Shown piece after piece: positions 20,456-29,445 of a stretch of 64,000 nt of DNA. Source of the DNA: CAXMQZ01 sp963719055. GTDB taxonomy: Bacteria; Acidobacteriota; Thermoanaerobaculia; Multivoradales; JAHEKO01. A program made the position numbers and the translations under genes. Below the pieces are notes generated by a model. That model made no database searches. It was not told the origin of the DNA and saw only the letters and a list, made by a program, of their open reading frames with translations. How positions within the stretch are numbered: position 1 is the stretch's first letter; every line of letters begins with the position of its first letter. The stretch covers positions 62,001 to 126,000 of the forward strand of contig CAVRAU010000021.1 in NCBI GenBank assembly GCA_963719055.1, written 5' to 3'.

Positions 20456-22071
20456 TGAGCCACTCGCACAAGCTCGCCGGCGCCAACTTCGCCGTCGCCA
20501 TTGCTTCCTTTGGTCTCGCCTCGGTCCTCGGACTGCTGCAGGCCATGACGATTGCTGGAATCCAGTTGCCGGGGGTCACACCCGACCTCTTCTATCTGTC
20601 GGTGACGGCTCACGGTGTCCTGATGGCCTTGGTGTTCACCACATTCTTCATCATGGGTCTGGGCTACCTGATCACCAAGGAACGACTGGGTTTCCTGGTG
20701 GGTGAGAAGACCGCCTGGTTCGGATTCTGGCTCGCGGTAGCGGGGACAGCCGGGGCGGCCGCGACGATTCTCACCGGTAAAGCCACCGTCCTCTACACGT
20801 TCTACCCACCGCTGCAGGCTCACCCGGTCTTCTACATCGGAGCCACTCTTCTCGTGGTGGGATCCTGGGTCTGGGGTGGGGTGCTGATTGCCAGCTATCG
20901 AGCCTGGAAGAAGAAGCACTCCGACACTCCGGTGCCGCTCGCGGTCCACGGGATGCTGACGACTGTCATCGTCTGGTATCTCGCCACTGCCGGCCTCGCA
21001 GCCGAGATTCTCGGAATGCTCATCCCCTGGTCCTTGGGCTGGGTGGAGACGATCGATCCGGTGATCGCACGGACATTCTTCTGGTGGTTCGGTCATCCGC
21101 TGGTCTATTTCTGGCTGATCCCAGCCTACGTCCTGTGGTACACGGTGCTGCCGAAGATCGCCGGCGGCAAGCTGTTCAGCGATTTCCTCGCCCGCATGGT
21201 CTTCGTGCTGTTCATCATCTTGTCGACACCGGTGGGCTTCCACCATCAGTTCACCGACCCGGGCATCGCGGCAAGCTGGAAGCTTCTTCATACGCTGACC
21301 ACCTACGCCATCCTGTACCCGAGTCTCGTCACCGCCTTCACGATCATCGCTTCCCTCGAGGTGGCTGGTCGCATGAAGGGAGCCACGGGGCTTTTCAACT
21401 GGCTCGGCAAGCTACCGTGGAAGGACCCATTCTTCGCCGCTGCCTTTCTGGCGATGTTTACGTTCACCCTCGGAGGCATCGGTGGCGCCATCAACGCCGC
21501 CTACGCCATGAATGCCATGGTGCACAACACCGCCTGGATCCAGGGGCACTTTCATTTGACCGTTGGTACAACGGTGGGTCTGTCCTTCATAGGAGCGACC
21601 TACTGGTGGCTGCCGCGACTGACGGGCCGCGAGCTACGGTTCAAGTGGATGGCCATCGTGCAGCCCTACATGTGGTTCATCGGCATGATGCTCTTCAGCA
21701 TTCCCAATCACATCGCCGGGTTGCTGGGTCTGCCCCGCAGGGTCTTCGACGTCACCTTTCTGGGAGCCGAGCAGGCCGAGAGCTGGATCGGGTTGACCAA
21801 GCTCTCAGCGCGGGGAGCAGAGATCCTGTTTCTCAGCTGCATCTTCTACGTCGTCGTGGTGGTGGCCACCTGGTTGACCGGCAAGAAGGCCGAGGCCAAG
21901 CCTTTCGAGTTCGCCAAACCCCTGGTGCCTGTGACGAGAGCCGGCATCTGGGACCGACTGGGTCTCTGGACCCTCGTCGCAGTGGCACTCATCGTGATGG
22001 CCTACGCCTACCCTTTGTTCCACATGCTCAGCATGGAGCGATTCGGGTCCCCTGGGTTCACACCATTCTAA
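20455..22071 (+). CDS. cbaA: cytochrome c oxidase subunit I, b(a)3-type
   Basis: 538 residues from ATG 20455 (GTG at 20452 is the alternative; GAGGAGGG is upstream). Twelve or more transmembrane helices. Haem-copper landmarks: HGVLMAL (low-spin haem ligand), HPLVYFWLIPAYV (CuB His and the cross-linked Tyr), HHQFTDP (CuB histidine pair) and HFHLTVGTTVG (haem ligands). It is the catalytic subunit reducing oxygen to water and pumping protons across the inner membrane. The B-type family is assigned from the HPLVYF form and the IIa-II-I gene order. No assembly factor, haem A synthase or subunit III is in the window. Confidence 0.93.
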   Translation: MSHSHKLAGANFAVAIASFGLASVLGLLQAMTIAGIQLPGVTPDLFYLSVTAHGVLMALVFTTFFIMGLGYLITKERLGFLVGEKTAWFGFWLAVAGTAGAAATILTGKATVLYTFYPPLQAHPVFYIGATLLVVGSWVWGGVLIASYRAWKKKHSDTPVPLAVHGMLTTVIVWYLATAGLAAEILGMLIPWSLGWVETIDPVIARTFFWWFGHPLVYFWLIPAYVLWYTVLPKIAGGKLFSDFLARMVFVLFIILSTPVGFHHQFTDPGIAASWKLLHTLTTYAILYPSLVTAFTIIASLEVAGRMKGATGLFNWLGKLPWKDPFFAAAFLAMFTFTLGGIGGAINAAYAMNAMVHNTAWIQGHFHLTVGTTVGLSFIGATYWWLPRLTGRELRFKWMAIVQPYMWFIGMMLFSIPNHIAGLLGLPRRVFDVTFLGAEQAESWIGLTKLSARGAEILFLSCIFYVVVVVATWLTGKKAEAKPFEFAKPLVPVTRAGIWDRLGLWTLVAVALIVMAYAYPLFHMLSMERFGSPGFTPF

Positions 22072-22073
22072 TC

Positions 22074-22096
22074 GGGGAGGGGGTAAACCCCTCCCC
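22074..22096. terminator. perfect hairpin after the oxidase operon, also a repeat copy
   Basis: GGGGAGGGG, five-base loop GTAAA, CCCCTCCCC; nine perfect pairs starting three bases after the oxidase stop codon. No T-tract follows. The same 24-base core recurs at 61953-61976 after a kinase gene. Confidence 0.65.
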
Positions 22097-22132
22097 TACA
22101 AGAAGTTAGGGGCTGGCCTGTGGTGGTGGGCC

Positions 22133-23086
22133 TCAGCCTCCCGAAGGGATTCGGTCCTTGTTGGCGGCCACCCAGGTCGCAAAGGTCTGGAGATCCGGAT
22201 TGAGCTTCCGCGAGAGCTCGAGATCGCGACGACCGAGAAAATCCTCTTGGAAATCGTGCTTGAACTGGAACATGTTGCCCAGGTCATCGGCACCCGGGAA
22301 TCCCAACCCTCGGTACACGTCGAACGGCACGGCGTTGTAGACCACGTCCTCGCCGTACGCGCTGGTCAGGGTCGCGGCCATCTCCGCGCCGCTCAGAAAC
22401 TCTCCGGCAATCCCGACGCTCTTGCCAATCAGCTCGTCACCGGACTTGAAGATTCCGTAAGCACAACGTCCGATGTCCTCCGCCGCGATGCCCGGCAGTT
22501 TCTGGTCACCCATGGGCAGATTGAAGGCCAGCTTGCCATCCTCTCCCCGCTGCGGCCCCATGCCGAAGAAGATCAGGTTGTCCCAATAAAACGAGGTATG
22601 TAGAAAAGTCGTGGGCACACTGAGCTCGGTGAAGATGGCATTGGATTCGCCCTTGGCATCGAAATGAGGAACCTTGTACTTCTCCATCAGGGTCGGCATC
22701 CTCTCGTCATCGATCGACATCCAATCGCGGGTGTCTTCCAGGGTCGACCAGACGACATGCTGGAGGCCGGCAGTCTTCGCCGCTTCGGCCATCGCCCGAA
22801 CCTGGGCCTTTTCCTTCTCGGGCGAGAAATGCTCCCAATAGAAGGTGACGCAATAGGCACCATACGCTCCATCAAACGCGCGCTCGAGGCTCGCGGGGTC
22901 ATCCACATCGACGGCCACGACCTCGGCTCCCAACTCGGCCAACGCTCGGGCTTTTTCCGATTCGACATTCCTGGTCAGGGCCCGGGCTCGGAATCCACCG
23001 TTAGGATCGCCCTGAATGGCTCGCACTAGTCCACCGCCTTGGGAGCCAGTCGCACCCAATACTGCAATTATCTTCGCTTCCGTCAT
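22133..23086 (-). CDS. NmrA-family NAD(P)-binding protein
   Basis: 317 residues, intact. The Rossmann motif GATGSQGGG (about 11-19) and the following ALTRN strand end fit the NmrA/HSCARG branch of atypical short-chain dehydrogenases, which bind NAD(P) and often sense redox state rather than catalyse. A typical SDR catalytic YxxxK pair is not obvious. The start has a good ribosome site (AAAGGAGA). It is divergent from a TetR regulator with a 156-base gap, so joint control is possible. It could also be a quinone or aldehyde reductase-like enzyme. Confidence 0.85.
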   Translation of the reverse strand: MTEAKIIAVLGATGSQGGGLVRAIQGDPNGGFRARALTRNVESEKARALAELGAEVVAVDVDDPASLERAFDGAYGAYCVTFYWEHFSPEKEKAQVRAMAEAAKTAGLQHVVWSTLEDTRDWMSIDDERMPTLMEKYKVPHFDAKGESNAIFTELSVPTTFLHTSFYWDNLIFFGMGPQRGEDGKLAFNLPMGDQKLPGIAAEDIGRCAYGIFKSGDELIGKSVGIAGEFLSGAEMAATLTSAYGEDVVYNAVPFDVYRGLGFPGADDLGNMFQFKHDFQEDFLGRRDLELSRKLNPDLQTFATWVAANKDRIPSGG

Positions 23087-23207
23087 CTCTATCTCCTTTG
23101 CACGTCGTTGCAGGCAGTATACGGAGATCGGAGCGGCTCGGTTTCGACGCGTTCATTCATGCTCCGCCCGCGATGACCTCGTCCTTACCCCCACATCGTC
23201 GGTACTC

Positions 23208-23236
23208 TTGACAGAATAGTACGTTCGTACTATTAT
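23208..23236 (+). promoter_or_regulatory. consensus promoter with embedded TetR-type operator
   Basis: TTGACA at 23208-23213, a 17-base spacer and TATTAT at 23231-23236. Between and overlapping them lies the perfect inverted repeat AATAGTACGTTCGTACTATT (23215-23234, nine-base arms, TT centre). The ATG at 23243 sits where transcription should start, so the message is probably leaderless. The palindrome is the expected type of autoregulatory site for the gene that follows. Confidence 0.8.
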
Positions 23237-23242
23237 CTCCTC

Positions 23243-23833
23243 ATGCGTAAGGGTGAGCAGACTCGACAAGGCATCCTCGAGACCGCGCTGGCCGAAGCCA
23301 GCATGGCCGGGCTGTCAGGTCTGAGCATTGGCGGACTGGCTGACAAGGTCGCCATGTCCAAAAGCGGACTGTTCGCCCATTTCAACTCGAAGCAGGATCT
23401 TCAACTCCAGGTGCTGGAGACCGCACGCCAACTTTTTGTCGAGGCTGTCATCGCACCGGCTCTCCAGCAACCGCGAGGAGAACCCCGATTGCAGGCCCTC
23501 TTCGACAACTGGCTGAAATGGTCGGAGTCGAGCTATCTTCCTGGTGGCTGCCCTTTTGTCTCGGCATCTGTAGAGCTGGATGATCAGCCCGGTCCTTTGC
23601 GGGACTATCTGGTCCAGTCCCAGAAGGACTGGCTCGACACTCTCGACACCGCGGCCCGGATCTCGATCGATGAAGGACACTTTCGCAGCGAAATCGATGC
23701 CAAACGATTCGCCTTCGACTTCTACTCCATCATTTTGGCCTACTACCATTTTTCTCGACTTCTCAACGACCCCGAGACCACTCGACGCTGTCGAAGGGCC
23801 TTTGCGGACCTTCTCGAGCGCTCGCGCGCCTGA
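23243..23833 (+). CDS. TetR/AcrR-family transcriptional repressor
   Basis: 196 residues, intact. The N-terminal helix-turn-helix (about 10-55) contains SIGGLADKVAMSKSGLFAHFNSKQDL, the family pattern. The C-terminal ligand-binding half (about 85-190) resembles the TetR_C_6-like group. It has no ribosome binding site, consistent with a leaderless mRNA starting at the ATG. The promoter carries a 20-base palindrome, so autorepression is likely; the alpha/beta hydrolase 22 bases downstream is probably in the same operon, and the divergent NmrA gene may share control. The ligand is unknown. Confidence 0.9.
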   Translation: MRKGEQTRQGILETALAEASMAGLSGLSIGGLADKVAMSKSGLFAHFNSKQDLQLQVLETARQLFVEAVIAPALQQPRGEPRLQALFDNWLKWSESSYLPGGCPFVSASVELDDQPGPLRDYLVQSQKDWLDTLDTAARISIDEGHFRSEIDAKRFAFDFYSIILAYYHFSRLLNDPETTRRCRRAFADLLERSRA

Positions 23834-23855
23834 CGATTGAAGGGAGAGTTCTCTC

Positions 23856-24815
23856 ATGCTCGATGCATCCGTTCATGACATCAGAAAAAGCACGAACGAT
23901 CGCTCTTTTTACTGGTACCTGGCTCCTCTGCGCGGTCTATTCCGCGTCTTTTGCGCCGTGGCGCCCAACAGCGCTGCCCGGGCGGCACTACGCCTGTTCC
24001 GGACTCCCCATCGCCATGCGACCCCACCGCGCGAGAAATCCTGGATGAACACCGCGGAGCGCTTCCGATTCGACGTGGCTGGGGAGCGCCTGACCGCATG
24101 GGCCTGGGGTCGGGGTCCTACGGTCCTGCTGGTCCACGGCTGGGAAGGCCGCGGATCGCAAATGGGTGCCTTCGCACAACCTCTGGTCGAGGCGGGTTTT
24201 CGGGTGATCACCCTGGATGGACCCGGCCATGGCGTCTCCAGCGGTCGCCGCTCGTCCGTCCCCCAGTTTGCCGAAGCCATCGCGGTCCTGGTAGAGAGGA
24301 TTGGACCGGTTCACGGCATCGTGACCCACTCCTTCGGTAGTGCGGCGACAGGTTGGGCCGCTCGCCAGCTACCCCTGGCCAAGCGACTGGTCTACGTGGC
24401 CCCTCCCGGGGATCTGGATCAATACGTGACCTTCTTTGCCGATCTGCTGGGGTTGTCGACGACGGTGCGGCAGCGGATGGTATCGCTTCTCGAGCGACGG
24501 TTCGATCTTCAGTGGGACGAGGTTCGGTATGCCACCATGACCCCTGTCGACGGCACTGATCTTCTGGTCATCCAGGATCGGGACGACAAGGAGTCACCCT
24601 TCTCCAACGGTGTCGAGGTGTCCACTGCTTGGCCTGGAAGTCGGCTCTACACCACTTCGGGCCTGGGACACCGCCGAGTTCTCCGTCACCCAGACGTCAT
24701 CGAGCAGGTCGTCGGGTTCCTGACCGTTGCTCCGATCGAAGCCACCGAGCGGCCGTTTCTGCCAAGTCCAGCCAGGCTAGAGACCGGCCCGGTGTTGCCC
24801 GCCTCTCCTGCTTGA
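23856..24815 (+). CDS. alpha/beta hydrolase
   Basis: 319 residues, intact. HGWEGRG is the oxyanion region, THSFGSA carries the presumed nucleophile Ser159 in a variant elbow, VIQDRDDKE the acid, and GLGHRRVLRHP the base histidine. About 65 N-terminal residues precede the core and include a basic, partly hydrophobic stretch that may associate with membrane. It is probably an esterase, lipase or epoxide-hydrolase-like enzyme; the substrate may be the ligand-related compound controlled by the TetR protein encoded upstream. Confidence 0.85.
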   Translation: MLDASVHDIRKSTNDRSFYWYLAPLRGLFRVFCAVAPNSAARAALRLFRTPHRHATPPREKSWMNTAERFRFDVAGERLTAWAWGRGPTVLLVHGWEGRGSQMGAFAQPLVEAGFRVITLDGPGHGVSSGRRSSVPQFAEAIAVLVERIGPVHGIVTHSFGSAATGWAARQLPLAKRLVYVAPPGDLDQYVTFFADLLGLSTTVRQRMVSLLERRFDLQWDEVRYATMTPVDGTDLLVIQDRDDKESPFSNGVEVSTAWPGSRLYTTSGLGHRRVLRHPDVIEQVVGFLTVAPIEATERPFLPSPARLETGPVLPASPA

Positions 24816-25028
24816 AGTCACTGCTCTGAACTCGTGAGCGACCTCGAGAATCGCCAGGTCGCCCCGCTGTCTCGGCCTCAGATCGGCCAACCCAGAACAG
24901 ATAGCGATATCCATATCCGCTCATCTCCTTGTCGCACAAAGACCCACTCAAGACACTTCTCTTAATGAAGGCAGGCGACTCGGGCCACGCCGGTTCGAAG
25001 AACGCCCCGCCAGAAGAAGGAGTAACGT
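24816..25028. other. intergenic, no gene recognised
   Basis: Between the hydrolase stop and the small ORF I see no convincing gene. A minus-strand frame overlapping the hydrolase end has a purine run before it, but its composition is that of a shadow. Confidence 0.4.
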
Positions 25029-25130
25029 ATGTGGATCTTCGACCTTTTCAACGCGATCTGGGGTGCGCTCGAGCGAAGCCAAGGACGCCCCTCCCAGTGG
25101 TGAGGGACCCGGAATCACCACCGACGGCTA
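25029..25130 (+). CDS. 33-residue peptide with amphipathic N-terminus, upstream of ECF sigma
   Basis: ATG 25029 is preceded by a strong ribosome site, AGAAGGAG, six bases away. The product begins MWIFDLFNAIWGALERSQ, a strongly amphipathic or membrane-seeking helix rich in Trp, Phe and Ile, then turns into a Pro/Gly-rich tail (PPSGEGPG) and stops at TAG 25128-25130. It lies 76 bases before the sigma factor gene on the same strand. It may be a signalling, leader or surface-active peptide. I recognise no family, and a chance ORF cannot be excluded. Confidence 0.45.
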
Positions 25131-25206
25131 GGGCACAAATCCCCCAACCGGCTTTGCTTCAGGGCCCGGCAGTGCTACCCTTTTTGTTAAGAGGGGAAGG
25201 CAAGCG

Positions 25207-25752
25207 GTGGCTCAGAAAAGCGTCGGATATCCAGTCGAAGGGCTCGAGCAGGTTGTCGAGAGCGTTCTGCTAGAGCTGCAGCCGCGGATGGAAGCCATCC
25301 TACGGCGTTATCAGATCCCCGCCCAGGACGCGGAGGATCTGGTGCAGGAGATCTTTGTCTCGTTCGTTCGTCAATACCATCGGGTGCAGAACCCCGAGGC
25401 CTGGCTGACGAACGCTCTCAAGTATCAGTGTCTGCTCTACTGGCGACGGCGACGCCGGCAGCTCTGTGAGGCCGTGGATACCGGTCTGCTCGAGCTCCTG
25501 GCGGTGCGCGAGTCGCCCGCGGATGAAAGCGACGATCGAATCCGCGATGTCGAGAAGTTCCTGCAGAGGATTCCTCCTCGTTGTCGGAAGATCCTGCGTC
25601 TGCGCTACGGGCTGGGCTTTACCCCCAAAGAAGTAGCCGGCGAGCTCGGGTACCAACATTCGAGCGTTTCCAACATCGTCCGCCGTTGTGTCGCCACGCT
25701 GACTGCCAAGCTACTTGCGGCGGACCCACCAAGGAGACCTATCGGTGGCTGA
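25207..25752 (+). CDS. ECF-type RNA polymerase sigma factor
   Basis: 181 residues with a GTG start preceded by GAGGGGAAGG. Region 2 (DAEDLVQEIFVSFVRQY ... PEAWLTNALKYQCLLYWRRRRRQ) and region 4 (IPPRCRKILRLRYGLGFTPKEVAGELGYQHSSVSNIVRRC) are clear, including the HTH. Region 3 is missing, as in ECF factors. The stop overlaps the next GTG by eight bases, so it is coupled to a zinc-finger/TPR protein, the likely anti-sigma partner. Confidence 0.9.
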   Translation: MAQKSVGYPVEGLEQVVESVLLELQPRMEAILRRYQIPAQDAEDLVQEIFVSFVRQYHRVQNPEAWLTNALKYQCLLYWRRRRRQLCEAVDTGLLELLAVRESPADESDDRIRDVEKFLQRIPPRCRKILRLRYGLGFTPKEVAGELGYQHSSVSNIVRRCVATLTAKLLAADPPRRPIGG

Positions 25753-27131
25753 CTCCCATCCATCACTCGACACCCTAGAGATGTTTCTGCGAGGCCAGCT
25801 GCCACAGCATGAGATCCGCGAAGTCGTGGGTCACCTACTGACGGATTGCTCCACCTGCCAGGAAGTGACCGGCAAGGGTTGGGTGCAGCTCCTGGATGGC
25901 CTCAAGGCCAACCGCAACGACTCATCGGTATCCAAACCGGTCGAGGCCTCACTTCGGACCAACTCCCCGTACAGCAGGGCCTTGGGTCGAGCCATGGGTC
26001 ACGCTCTGGATGAAGCCCGGGCTGTGGATCGCAACTGCGCCGCGGCCGAACATCTGTTCGAAGAGCTGATGAAGCACCCGCCCAAGAGAAGGCTGACGCT
26101 GGTGCGCAATTCCCGCCGGTTCCAGAGTCCGGAGCTTTGCCAGCTGCTCATCGACAAAGGCTACGATCGGCGCTTCGCGGAGGTGCACCTGGGCGTCGAG
26201 CTGACCGAGCTCGCCGTCGCCGTGGGTCAGCAGCTGGACGACGAAGCCCTTGGACCGGCGGAAACGAGCGATCTCGTCGGCAGAGCCTGGGCCTATCACG
26301 GCAACGCCCTGCGGGTCGCTTCCGATCTTCGGCTGGCGGACAAGGCTCTTCAAGAGGCCAGACAGTGCTTTGCAGAGGGAGTCGGAGGCGATCTGGACAA
26401 GGCTCTCGTCTGTCGCTTCAGTGCACTTCTCCTGCGGGCCCGGCGAGATTTCGAAGAAGCGCACTCTCTCCAGGATCACGCCATCAAGCTGTACCTGCGA
26501 CACGGTGAGACACGAGTCGCGGCTCGCGTCTTGGCAGATCAAGCGCTTGGTGTTGTCTACGCGGGCGAGCCGGACAAGGGCTATTGCCAGCTTCGAGCGA
26601 GCGCTCGAGCTCTATGTCGAACTGGGAGATGAGCACGAAATCGCGTCAGTCCGACACAATCTGGCATTCTGCTTGACCGAAACGGGCCAGCACGAGAAGG
26701 CTCTGGAACAAGTGGCCGTGATTCGCCCGCTGCTACAGGGATTCGGCGACTCCCTGAGCCTGATCCGTTTGCGGTGGCTCGAGGGCAGGATACTCTTCGC
26801 CCTCGATCGCGATAGGCAGGCCGAAGAGGCTCTGGTCGAGGCCCGCGAAGCGTTTGTCGAAGCAGCCATCGGCTACGACGCAGCCTTGGTCTGCCTGGAT
26901 CTCGCGACGGTCTATGCCCACCAGGATCGAACCACAGAGATGCGCGAATTGGCTGAGACGATGGTGCCAATATTCCACTCCCGAGATGTCCATCGAGAGG
27001 CGATTGCGGCGTTGATCGTCTTTCAGGAGGCTGCTCGGGCCGAGACCGCTACGCTGGCTCTCGTGGAGAAGATCCATCGGTATCTCCGAGCTGCCCAGTA
27101 CGATCCCAGGCTACGATTCGAGCTTTCTTGA
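25745..27131 (+). CDS. zf-HC2-like anti-sigma domain fused to TPR repeats (one frameshift)
   Basis: The GTG start at 25745 overlaps the sigma stop and has AAGGAGA upstream. The N-terminus (SHPSLDTLEMFLRGQLP ... VGHLLTDCSTCQ) shows the HxxxxCxxC pattern of anti-sigma zinc-binding domains. After a helical linker come tandem TPR-like helices to the end. A single extra G in AAGGG at about 26578 breaks the frame; without it DK-AIASFERALELY is continuous. The domain plan suggests that a protein or peptide sensed by the TPRs controls release of the coupled ECF sigma factor. No membrane helix is visible, so control would be cytoplasmic. Confidence 0.8.
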
Positions 27132-27389
27132 GCGTGGCCCGGAGCTGGGATCAGAGAGAGACCGCAGCAGCACGATCCGGGTGACCATGTCAGCCAGGTC
27201 GGGGGGTACCTCGACTTCTCGACTCAACGGATCGATCTCGTCGAAGACCCCGCGCCACGACTCGGGCGAGGCCTGCACTGTAAAGGTGCCATCGACTCGA
27301 AAAACCTCGAACCCCATGCCCAGCAGGAATGACGCGAGCCTGCGCTCGCTTCCCGGAAAGGGCTCCATTCTGGCCGCAACGGTCTCCAT
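27111..27389 (-). CDS. small hypothetical protein, 92 residues
   Basis: METVAARMEPFPGSERR at the start, preceded by TTGAGGCG, then LASFLLGMGFEVFRVDGTFTVQ, a plausible beta-alpha-beta fold. It overlaps the 3' end of the convergent TPR gene by 21 bases and follows the TonB gene on the same strand by 62 bases. I do not recognise it. The composition looks like real protein rather than shadow, but evidence is thin. Confidence 0.4.
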   Translation of the reverse strand: METVAARMEPFPGSERRLASFLLGMGFEVFRVDGTFTVQASPESWRGVFDEIDPLSREVEVPPDLADMVTRIVLLRSLSDPSSGPRSRKLES

Positions 27390-27451
27390 CGCCTCAATAG
27401 TGTTGTTGCTCGAGGCATGATTTCTGAGACAAGAATTTTCAAATCTTTCTC

Positions 27452-28324
27452 CTAGCCTTCGTCGTCCTTCTCCAGGGGCTTCTCCTGCAGTCGAAAATTG
27501 AAGGTCAGGTTGTAGTAGACGGCGACAGGTTTGCCGTCGAGGGTCGCCGGCTCGAAGGTCCACTGACGCAGCGACTCCATTGCGGTTTCGGTCAGTCCCA
27601 GGGGAAGTCCTTTGATGACTTCCACATCTTCGACGACACCCTGTTCGTTGATCAGCGCTTGGAGAATCACGATGCCCTGCAGCCGTTCCTTCCTGGCAAC
27701 CTCGGTATACAACGGCGGCTCTGCTTTGATCTTGCGCGGATGCTGGATATCTCCCTTCACAAAGAGCGCTTTGGCCGCCGGCTGCAAAACCAGAAAGAAG
27801 TACGGCGCATCCTCACCGTCCAGCCCACCGACCACAGCTCGGCCGCCCCGCTCGACGGCGACCTTGGAATCCGCCAGGACTCTCTCTCCCTGCCGAAAGA
27901 CCACGCGAAACACCGCTAGATCACCATTGAAATCGAAAAGCGTCAGCTCACCTTCTATGCTCGAGGAAGCCCGCGGGCCGGTTACAGTCCACGGCGTATC
28001 CTTCTCTAGACGATAGACCTCGCTATAGGCCACCTCCACCGACTCCAAACCGATTCCGTTCTGCAACTTGTCCGCCAGCTCTTGCAGTTCCCTGGCTTGC
28101 TCGGCACTCTCTTCGTCAATGTTCACCTGACGTCTGTAGGTCTTCGAGACGGGAATGACCGTCCCCGGCACCACCGTCACAGACGGAGAGTCCTCGCCGC
28201 TCCCCGGAAAGCCCACCACCATGGTGACCCGGGTATCGAGGGCTGAACCGGTCGCCAGCGCCGGCAGAGCCATCATGATCATCGGTACGATTCCCTGCAG
28301 GCGATTGATTCTCGTCAATCTCAT
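27452..28324 (-). CDS. TonB-type C-terminal domain protein, secreted
   Basis: 290 residues, intact. A hydrophobic N-terminus (about 10-27) acts as signal or anchor. The middle is beta-rich and unassigned. The C-terminal 95 residues form a TonB-like domain: PLYTEVARKERLQGIVIL, LINEQGVVEDVEVIKG and ESLRQWTFEPATLDGKPVAV are the family's marks. Such proteins connect envelope energy or load to outer-membrane transporters, though no ExbBD or TonB-dependent receptor is here. The start overlaps the preceding gene as ATGA. Confidence 0.85.
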   Translation of the reverse strand: MRLTRINRLQGIVPMIMMALPALATGSALDTRVTMVVGFPGSGEDSPSVTVVPGTVIPVSKTYRRQVNIDEESAEQARELQELADKLQNGIGLESVEVAYSEVYRLEKDTPWTVTGPRASSSIEGELTLFDFNGDLAVFRVVFRQGERVLADSKVAVERGGRAVVGGLDGEDAPYFFLVLQPAAKALFVKGDIQHPRKIKAEPPLYTEVARKERLQGIVILQALINEQGVVEDVEVIKGLPLGLTETAMESLRQWTFEPATLDGKPVAVYYNLTFNFRLQEKPLEKDDEG

Positions 28325-28674
28325 CGGGAGACTCCTTTCGTCGCCGGTGTGGCGACCGTGAGATACAGAGGTGTTTCGCTATCGAGCCAGAGCAGTACCA
28401 CATCGTCAGGCAACGGCGGCAATGCCATCTCCTCTGAGGCGAACAATCGAACCGGGGACTCTGGAAGAGTCGCCCAGCCAATCATCAGCAGGAGAGCCAA
28501 TCCCGCGCCCGCCGTAGCCAGGCGCAATGGACTCCCTGCAAACCACCCTCCCCTCCGGCGCTCCGGCAGCCGAGCCATCACCTGTCGTGCCGCTTCATCG
28601 GCCGGTGTTTGCGGGGCCTGATCCGCCCAGACCCTGAGGGCCTCGTCGAACCGGTCCATTTCGGAATCCTTCAT
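28321..28674 (-). CDS. single-pass membrane protein, probable anti-sigma factor
   Basis: 117 residues. The N-terminal cytoplasmic part (DRFDEALRVWADQAPQTPADEAARQVMARL) is followed by a transmembrane helix (LATAGAGLALLLMIGWATL, about 52-70) and a short periplasmic tail. No zinc motif. It is coupled by ATGA overlaps to an ECF sigma factor upstream and a TonB-domain protein downstream, the position expected of an anti-sigma factor. Function by context only. Confidence 0.65.
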   Translation of the reverse strand: MKDSEMDRFDEALRVWADQAPQTPADEAARQVMARLPERRRGGWFAGSPLRLATAGAGLALLLMIGWATLPESPVRLFASEEMALPPLPDDVVLLWLDSETPLYLTVATPATKGVSR

Positions 28675-29204
28675 GTCGCACTCCTCTGCTGAAAGTGTCG
28701 TTCGAGGTGCTGGCGGGCCCGATGTCGATGGGCCCGGACAGAGCTGGCCGCGATCCCCAGCAGGGGCGCGATCTCACTGTCGGTCATGCCTTCCACCACT
28801 GTCAGGTGCATGACAGCCCTCTGTTTGGGTGGCAGAGACGCCAGCCAGCGGCCCGCATCCAGAGCTGCCCCGGGGTTGGGGTTCGACTGCGGCTCACGCA
28901 CATTCTCCAGCGACACGAAACCCGAGGCCCGGGATCGCGCCCGCTTGAGACAGACCCGCACCACGACACGAGACAACCAACTTCCAAATGCCGTCGGATC
29001 CGTCAACTGGGAGAGCTTGCGCCACGCCCGGATCAGGGCGTCCTGCACGGCGTCTTCCGCATCCGCAGGCCCAGCCACCGATCGCGCCAGGCGCACGAGC
29101 CTCGCCCAATGGTGTTCCACCAGAAGTCCAAAGGCGGCCTGATCTCCAGAACTGGCCCTGTGTACGAGCTCCAACTCGTCCTTCATACTCGTAAGAGACC
29201 CCAT
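28671..29204 (-). CDS. ECF-type RNA polymerase sigma factor
   Basis: 177 residues, intact. Region 2 includes DAEDAVQDALIRAWRKL and region 4 LPPKQRAVMHLTVVEGMTDSEIAPLLGIAASSVRAHRHRARQHL. The usual DxAED/GMTDxEIA/SSVRxHxxRAR pattern places it in the sigma-E-like group. First gene of a coupled operon with a membrane protein and a TonB-domain protein. A second in-frame ATG at 29186 is also possible. Confidence 0.9.
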   Translation of the reverse strand: MGSLTSMKDELELVHRASSGDQAAFGLLVEHHWARLVRLARSVAGPADAEDAVQDALIRAWRKLSQLTDPTAFGSWLSRVVVRVCLKRARSRASGFVSLENVREPQSNPNPGAALDAGRWLASLPPKQRAVMHLTVVEGMTDSEIAPLLGIAASSVRAHRHRARQHLERHFQQRSAT

Positions 29205-29445
29205 ATCCAGCGTATCGTTTACAGGAAACCACGGGAAATCACCCGAAAGTCTTCAAAGCCCACCCAAAAGGGTGGTGCCCTCAAATGTGGATGTTGGTAC
29301 GTTGGGTTTGTCCCCCTATTGGATTGGCCTCAACCAGGGAGGCAACAGGGTCAGGAGGTGCAGACCGAGCACCGACATCGGTGACGGGTTCTGGGAAGGC
29401 GGGCCCGTCACTGATGCCGGCCGCGCCAGCCCGGTTTCATGACGT
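29205..29445. other. intergenic with a small hairpin
   Basis: About 240 bases with no gene seen. A perfect hairpin CCACCC-AAAA-GGGTGG occupies 29260-29275. Confidence 0.4.

Noticed and set aside
24697..24951. Minus-strand small gene with AAGGAG before MSGYGYRYLFW
   Set aside because: It overlaps the hydrolase end, is Arg/Ser rich and shows no family features; probably a shadow.
26560..26600. Programmed ribosomal frameshift in the zf-HC2/TPR gene
   Set aside because: No slippery heptamer or downstream structure is evident; a GGG homopolymer indel explains it, as in many other genes of the window.
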